From positions 62,001 through 126,000 of the forward strand of contig JBCCJI010000002.1 in NCBI GenBank assembly GCA_039027855.1: a stretch of DNA of 64,000 nt, in the 5' to 3' direction. The notes beneath the pieces were generated by a model. It saw only the letters and a program-made list of their open reading frames with translations, did no database searches and was not told the DNA's origin. Positions 60,323 through 64,000 of the stretch are shown piece by piece. Position numbers and translations under genes: made by a program. Position 1 is the first letter of the stretch. Every line of letters starts with the position of its first letter. This DNA is from Thermohalobaculum sp039027855 (lineage in GTDB: Bacteria; Pseudomonadota; Alphaproteobacteria; Rhodobacterales; Rhodobacteraceae).

Positions 60323-61579
60323 ATGCCAGATGGTATCGCGCGGACGCGTTCGCCGAACACGCTCATAACCGTGGATCTCGACGACAGTCCTCACAACAAC
60401 CCGATGATCCACAACCGGTGGCATCCCGACATCCCGATCGTCGCCTGGGTCGACCCCGGCGAAGACTTCGTGGTCGAGGCTTATGACTGGACCGGCAGCC
60501 AGATCAGGAACAACGACGACGCCTCGGATGTCCGCGACGTCGAGCTGCCGCAGGTGCACTACCTGTCAGGCCCGATCGGCGTGCGCGGTGCCGAGCCCGG
60601 CGACCTGCTGGTGGTCGAACTCTTGGATGTGGGCCCGCTGCAGCGCAGCCTCTGGGGCTTCAACGGCATCTTCTCGCAGAACAATGGCGGCGGCTTCCTG
60701 ACCGAGCAGTTCCCCGATGCGCAGAAGACGATCTGGGACTTCGACGGCATGTATACCTCGTCGCGCCACGTGCCTGGCGTGCGCTACGCCGGCCTCATCC
60801 ACCCGGGGCTGATCGGCACCCTGCCGGACCGTAAGCACCTGGATATGTGGAACAAGCGCGAGAAGGAGCTGTTCGAGACCAACCCCGACCGCGTGCCGCC
60901 CCTGGCTGCGATGCCGAACCCGGAATCGGCCCATATGGGCAAGATGACCGGCGATGCCCGCACCGCTGCCGCCAACGAGGCCGCCCGCACCGTGCCGCCC
61001 CGCGAGCATGGCGGCAATTGCGACATCAAGGACCTCAGCCGCGGCTGCAAGATCTGGTTCCCCGTCTATGTCGACGGCGGCGGTCTCTCGATGGGCGATA
61101 CCCATTTCAGCCAGGGCGATGGCGAGATCACCTTCTGCGGTGGCATCGAGATGGCCAGCTGGCTGCATGTGAAGGTCGACCTGATCAAGGGCGGCGTCGA
61201 GAAGTACGGCGTCAAGAACCCGCTGTTCAAACCCTCGCCGATCACGCCGAAATACGATGACTTCCTGATCTTCGAAGGCATCAGCGTCGATGAGGATGGC
61301 AAGCAGCATTACATGGACTTGAACGTCGCCTATCGTCAGGCCTGCCTCAACGCCATCGAGTACATGACCAAGTTCGGCTACTCGCGCGAGCAGGGGGTCG
61401 CGATCCTCGGTACGGCGCCGGTACAGGGCCATGTCTCGGGCGTGGTCGACATCCCGAACTCCTGCGCGACGCTGTGGCTACCGACCGACATCTTCGAGTT
61501 CGACATGATGCCGAGTGCTGAAGGGCCGTCGATCATGGTGGACCAGTCGGTCAAGGTGCCGGTCTCGCCGGACGTCTGA
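60323..61579 (+). CDS. fmdA: Formamidase (acetamidase/formamidase family)
   Basis: A 418-residue FmdA-family amidase that hydrolyses formamide, and often other short amides, to ammonia and the acid. Family segments are NNPMIHNRWHPDIP, YLSGPIGVRGAEPGDLLVVELLDVGPL (read in parts), HGGNCDIKDLSRGC, GDTHFSQGDGEITFCGGIEM and CLNAIEYM. Length matches FmdA (about 407-420). ATG 60323 follows GAGAGGAGC. Its place behind a complete amide importer implies that imported amides are hydrolysed at once for nitrogen. Confidence 0.94.
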   Translation: MPDGIARTRSPNTLITVDLDDSPHNNPMIHNRWHPDIPIVAWVDPGEDFVVEAYDWTGSQIRNNDDASDVRDVELPQVHYLSGPIGVRGAEPGDLLVVELLDVGPLQRSLWGFNGIFSQNNGGGFLTEQFPDAQKTIWDFDGMYTSSRHVPGVRYAGLIHPGLIGTLPDRKHLDMWNKREKELFETNPDRVPPLAAMPNPESAHMGKMTGDARTAAANEAARTVPPREHGGNCDIKDLSRGCKIWFPVYVDGGGLSMGDTHFSQGDGEITFCGGIEMASWLHVKVDLIKGGVEKYGVKNPLFKPSPITPKYDDFLIFEGISVDEDGKQHYMDLNVAYRQACLNAIEYMTKFGYSREQGVAILGTAPVQGHVSGVVDIPNSCATLWLPTDIFEFDMMPSAEGPSIMVDQSVKVPVSPDV

Positions 61580-61581
61580 TC

Positions 61582-61896
61582 ATGCCAGTCTACGAGTACA
61601 TCTGCGCGGAACACGGAACCTTCGAGGAAATGCGCCCCATGTCGGCGTTCGAAGAGCCCTGCGCCTGCCCGGTATGCGGTGCCATGTCGCCGCGGGCCAC
61701 GGCCCTGCCGCGTCTCGCCGTCATGTCGAGCACCGCACGCAACGCCCATGCGACCAACGAGCGGTCGGCGCATGAGCCGAAGCGGAGCCGCGACATGGAA
61801 AAGCTGACGCCCGGCAAGAAACGCAGCCCAACGCTGCACCGCGTGGATGGCTCGAAGAGCAAGCCCGCGGACAGACCCTGGATGCTCTCTTACTGA
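61582..61896 (+). CDS. fmdB: FmdB-family zinc-ribbon protein
   Basis: A 104-residue protein with an N-terminal FmdB zinc ribbon: MPVYEYICAEHGTFEEM, then the CPVC knuckle (C29-C32) with C8 and C27 as further ligands. The C-terminal half is basic and disordered. FmdB was described as a regulator of the Methylophilus amidase operon; its actual role is unclear. It starts two bases after the fmdA stop and is the last gene before the terminator. Confidence 0.87.
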   Translation: MPVYEYICAEHGTFEEMRPMSAFEEPCACPVCGAMSPRATALPRLAVMSSTARNAHATNERSAHEPKRSRDMEKLTPGKKRSPTLHRVDGSKSKPADRPWMLSY

Positions 61897-61921
61897 CAGC
61901 CAGGCGACCGGGGCCTGAGAC

Positions 61922-61959
61922 GGCCGGCCGGCGGAAATCGTCGGCCGGCCTTTTTGTTT
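61922..61959 (+). terminator. Intrinsic terminator of the fmd operon
   Basis: A perfect 9-bp stem, GGCCGGCCG (61922-61930) and CGGCCGGCC (61942-61950), closes an 11-base loop and is followed by TTTTTGTTT. It ends the seven-gene operon 26 bases after fmdB. Confidence 0.88.
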
Positions 61960-62016
61960 GCTCGGCGGTCGAGCGTCCCCGGGTTTTCGGTAATCGGGGT
62001 ATCCTGAACCGCCGCC

Positions 62017-62622
62017 TCAAACGGTGCCGGGCTGCCTAAGGCCCGCGATCAGGGTGTCGAGCAGCGCGTCGATCTCGGCCTCCAGCACGGCCTCGGGGTG
62101 GCCGACGAAGGGGCTGTGCAGGCTCATCGCGACGACGCCGTGGACGGCGGCGAAATAGCTGCGGGCCCGTGCCTCCAGCGCCTCGGCTGGCTCGTCCAGC
62201 GGGATCTCAGCCAGCGCCCCTGCTACCAGCGTCAATAGCGCGTGGTGGCCGTTAACGTACCACGCCGGGATCCGCTCCAGATCCTCCATCGCGTAGATAA
62301 AGAGCGCCGACCACAAGTGGTTGCGCTGCCTTGCGAAACGCGCATAGGCCCGCGCCAGCGCCCGGAGCGACGCTGCCCCTTCGGTCGCGGCCGTCGCCCT
62401 TTCCAGGTCTTCACGCAGCATCGTGAGCGTGCGGGCATTGGCGTGCAGGATCAGGTCGTCGAGATCGGCAAAGGCCGTGTAGAGGCTGCCGAGCGCGCAG
62501 CCCGCCGCCGAGGTCACGTCGCGCGCGGTCAGGTGAGCATGACCCACCGCCTCGATCAGCCCGGTCGCGGCGGTGATCAACGCCTCGCGCAGCGCCTCGC
62601 GCTTCTCCTCTCGACGCCCCAT
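62017..62622 (-). CDS. TetR-family transcriptional regulator
   Basis: A 201-residue regulator with an N-terminal helix-turn-helix (about 10-60: LIEAVGHAHLTARDVTSAAGCALGSLYTAFADL, read in parts) and an all-helical ligand-binding domain with the TetR_C_33/WHG-like SALFIYAMEDLERIPAWY segment. It diverges from the hydrolase gene, and its start lies beside two operator-like repeats, consistent with control of itself and that gene. Ligand unknown. Confidence 0.87.
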   Translation of the reverse strand: MGRREEKREALREALITAATGLIEAVGHAHLTARDVTSAAGCALGSLYTAFADLDDLILHANARTLTMLREDLERATAATEGAASLRALARAYARFARQRNHLWSALFIYAMEDLERIPAWYVNGHHALLTLVAGALAEIPLDEPAEALEARARSYFAAVHGVVAMSLHSPFVGHPEAVLEAEIDALLDTLIAGLRQPGTV

Positions 62623-62636
62623 GCCCTCTCCAATTC

Positions 62637-62650
62637 CGAACGATGTTCAT
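62637..62650. promoter_or_regulatory. TetR operator-like repeat 1
   Basis: CGAACGATGTTCAT contains the dyad GAAC-N3-GTTC (62638-62648). It lies 15 bases before the tetR start and is the inverted counterpart, with one mismatch, of the second site at 62689. Confidence 0.6.
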
Positions 62651-62688
62651 TTTTCTTGATCCGCGCCTCGAATCTCCCTATCAAAATC

Positions 62689-62702
62689 ATGAACAGCGTT
62701 CG
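62689..62702. promoter_or_regulatory. TetR operator-like repeat 2
   Basis: ATGAACAGCGTTCG contains GAAC-N3-GTTC (62691-62701). Its reverse complement matches site 1 at 13 of 14 positions. The centres are 53 bases apart, about five helical turns, in the divergent promoter region. Confidence 0.6.
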
Positions 62703-62768
62703 AAATTACAAGCCTCGGGACGGCTGGATCCCGCGAAACCCGATGACGATCCGTGAAGGAGTTGCCCC

Positions 62769-64000
62769 ATGACCATGCACCGCATCCTCGATGAGCAGAC
62801 CGCATCAGCGCCGCTGGAGCGCTGGATCACCGCCTCGGACGGCACCGCGCTCCGCCTGCTGCATTGGCCCGCACGCCGGGCCGGGGTCGATGGGCCACAC
62901 ACGCGGGCCAAGGGCGCGGTCATCATGCTCCATCGTGGGCATGAGCATGCCGAGCGGCTGGGCCATCTGGCGGAGGAAGCGGGGCTTGATGCCTATGACC
63001 TCTATGCGCCCGACATGCGCGGGCATGGCGGGTCGGGCGGTGGCAAAGGCGGCGGCGAGACGGTCGCCCGCCTGGTCGCCGATCTCGAAGACATCGCCCG
63101 GGCCATCGAGGCGCGCGACGGGCACGCCCTCTCCGACATGGCGGTTGTGGCGCAAAGCATCGGCGGTGTGGTCGCAGCAGCCTGGGTGCACGACTACGCG
63201 CCACCGCTCCGGGCACTGGTTCTGGCGGCACCGGCCTTCGAGGTCAGGCTCGGCGCGCCCGGGATCGGTATGGCGATCAGGGCGGCGCAGCGGGTGCTGC
63301 CCCGCCTCCGGGTACCAAGCTATGTGACCCCCGCCATGCTGACGCAGGACGAGGCGCGGGCCGCGTCCTACACGCTCGACCCGCGGATCACGCGCGACAT
63401 CCCGGCTACCCTGCTGATCGACCTGGCCGATACGGCGCGGCGCGTGGTGGCCGATGCCCAGGCCATCACCGTGCCCGTCAAGGTGCTGATGGCGCGTGAG
63501 GACAAGGTGATTGCCCTGCGCCCCGTCGAGGCTTTCGTCGCCCGGCTCGGCGGCGAGACGCGGGAGATGGCAAGCTTCAAGAAGCTCAGGCACGATATTC
63601 TGGGTGAGCGCGACCGCGCCCCGGTGCTGGCGGCGACGACCGGCTTTATCGACCGGATGTTCGACGCGCCCGCCGCCGCGCCGGACCTGACCCATGCCGA
63701 TCTTTTCGGCTGGTCGCGTGACGAGGCCGACGCCCTGGCCCGCCCGACCGAAGGCGTGGCGGCGCAGCTCAATTGGACCGTGCAGCGCGGCGCCATCGCG
63801 CTTGGTACCCGGCTGTCGCGGGGCATGGCGATCGGGCGCGAGACCGGTTTCGATAGCGGCGCCGCGCTCGACTACGTCTACCGCAATCGGGCCGAGGGGT
63901 TGGGGCCGCTGGGCCGGGCCATCGACCGCGCCTATCTGGATGCCATCGGCTGGCAGGGCATCCGCCAGCGGCGGCTGAACCTGCAGGCCATGGTGGCCGA
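62769..64000 (+). CDS. Bifunctional alpha/beta hydrolase / SAM-methyltransferase, 3' end missing
   Basis: The frame starts at ATG 62769 and is open to the right edge (410 codons, no stop). Residues about 15-300 form an alpha/beta hydrolase: MLHRGHEHAERLGHL, DMRGHGGSGG and a nucleophile elbow AQSIGG with S130; the usual first Gly is Ala. A segment LFGWSRDEADALARPTEGV (about 319-337) then begins a second region matching proteins annotated as hydrolase fused to class I SAM methyltransferase. The catalytic methyltransferase motif lies beyond the window. It is divergent from tetR and probably controlled by it. Likely roles lie in lipid metabolism. Confidence 0.78.
   Translation, partial: MTMHRILDEQTASAPLERWITASDGTALRLLHWPARRAGVDGPHTRAKGAVIMLHRGHEHAERLGHLAEEAGLDAYDLYAPDMRGHGGSGGGKGGGETVARLVADLEDIARAIEARDGHALSDMAVVAQSIGGVVAAAWVHDYAPPLRALVLAAPAFEVRLGAPGIGMAIRAAQRVLPRLRVPSYVTPAMLTQDEARAASYTLDPRITRDIPATLLIDLADTARRVVADAQAITVPVKVLMAREDKVIALRPVEAFVARLGGETREMASFKKLRHDILGERDRAPVLAATTGFIDRMFDAPAAAPDLTHADLFGWSRDEADALARPTEGVAAQLNWTVQRGAIALGTRLSRGMAIGRETGFDSGAALDYVYRNRAEGLGPLGRAIDRAYLDAIGWQGIRQRRLNLQAMVA

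Noticed and set aside
1..64000. tRNA, rRNA, CRISPR, prophage or insertion sequence
   Set aside because: Inspection of all spacers over about 150 bases showed no cloverleaf arms with a TTCGA loop, no spaced direct repeats of CRISPR type, and no transposase or integrase genes.

Overview
The window is GC-rich, densely coded DNA with short intergenic spacers. It looks like an alphaproteobacterium, most plausibly a marine purple phototroph of the Rhodobacterales/Roseobacter type. This is an inference from gene content: the bacteriochlorophyll genes bchE and bchJ beside hemN, a form I (Mo-Cu) carbon monoxide dehydrogenase cluster, a DddP-type DMSP lyase, a TRAP transporter, and an amide/urea ABC transporter operon. 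No rRNA, tRNA, CRISPR array, insertion sequence or prophage was recognised.

Layout. 1-6 kb: the 5' end of a secreted protein gene, a VOC protein, a secreted metallo-beta-lactamase-fold hydrolase, infC (apparently starting at ATA), a DUF938 methyltransferase, dddP and a YHS-domain exported protein. 6.4-13.3 kb: coxM-coxS-coxL-coxD-coxE-coxF, encoding an aerobic CO dehydrogenase and its maturation factors. 13.6-17.8 kb: a small K+-channel-like protein, then on the minus strand bchE-bchJ-hemN, an oxygen-independent tetrapyrrole module with candidate FnrL and PpsR sites. 18-25.3 kb: an AAC(3)-family acetyltransferase, hyuA, an MBL hydrolase, phnN, tlyA and a TrmA/RlmD-type RNA methyltransferase. 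25.3-28.5 kb: a tightly packed minus-strand operon of two small membrane proteins, a sulfotransferase and an arylsulfotransferase-like protein. 28.7-33.2 kb: glutaminase, DUF1444, hyuB and DUF1684. 33.2-36.3 kb: TRAP transporter dctPQM. 36.7-41.9 kb: a SPOR-domain protein, then 5-oxoprolinase pxpA facing pxpBC. 42-46.7 kb: a SbcCD/YhaNO-like nuclease-ATPase pair. 47.2-50.4 kb: a HugZ-like protein, a BacA/SbmA peptide transporter and an overlapping APH-like kinase.

50.5-61.9 kb is the most striking block. A NarL/LuxR-type response regulator and a 1150-residue protein fusing an NCS1-type permease, a cysteine cluster, a histidine kinase and a receiver domain are transcribed divergently from a seven-gene operon. 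That operon carries a Tat-exported amide/urea binding protein, two permeases, two ATPases, formamidase FmdA and zinc-ribbon FmdB, and ends at a strong terminator. A 9-bp perfect inverted repeat lies between the divergent units and is the obvious candidate binding site for the response regulator. The block reads as a self-contained sense-import-hydrolyse system for short amides.

62-64 kb: a TetR regulator diverges from a hydrolase-methyltransferase gene that runs off the right edge; two near-identical operator-like inverted repeats lie between them.

Several modules scavenge nitrogen (amides, 5-oxoproline, hydantoin-like rings, glutamine) or use trace carbon and energy sources (CO, DMSP, TRAP substrates). 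Two families of intergenic palindromic repeats are scattered through the window: one with arms ATCGCGGC/GCCGCGAT (four copies) and one of GGTGGGGTTCACCCCACC type (two clusters).
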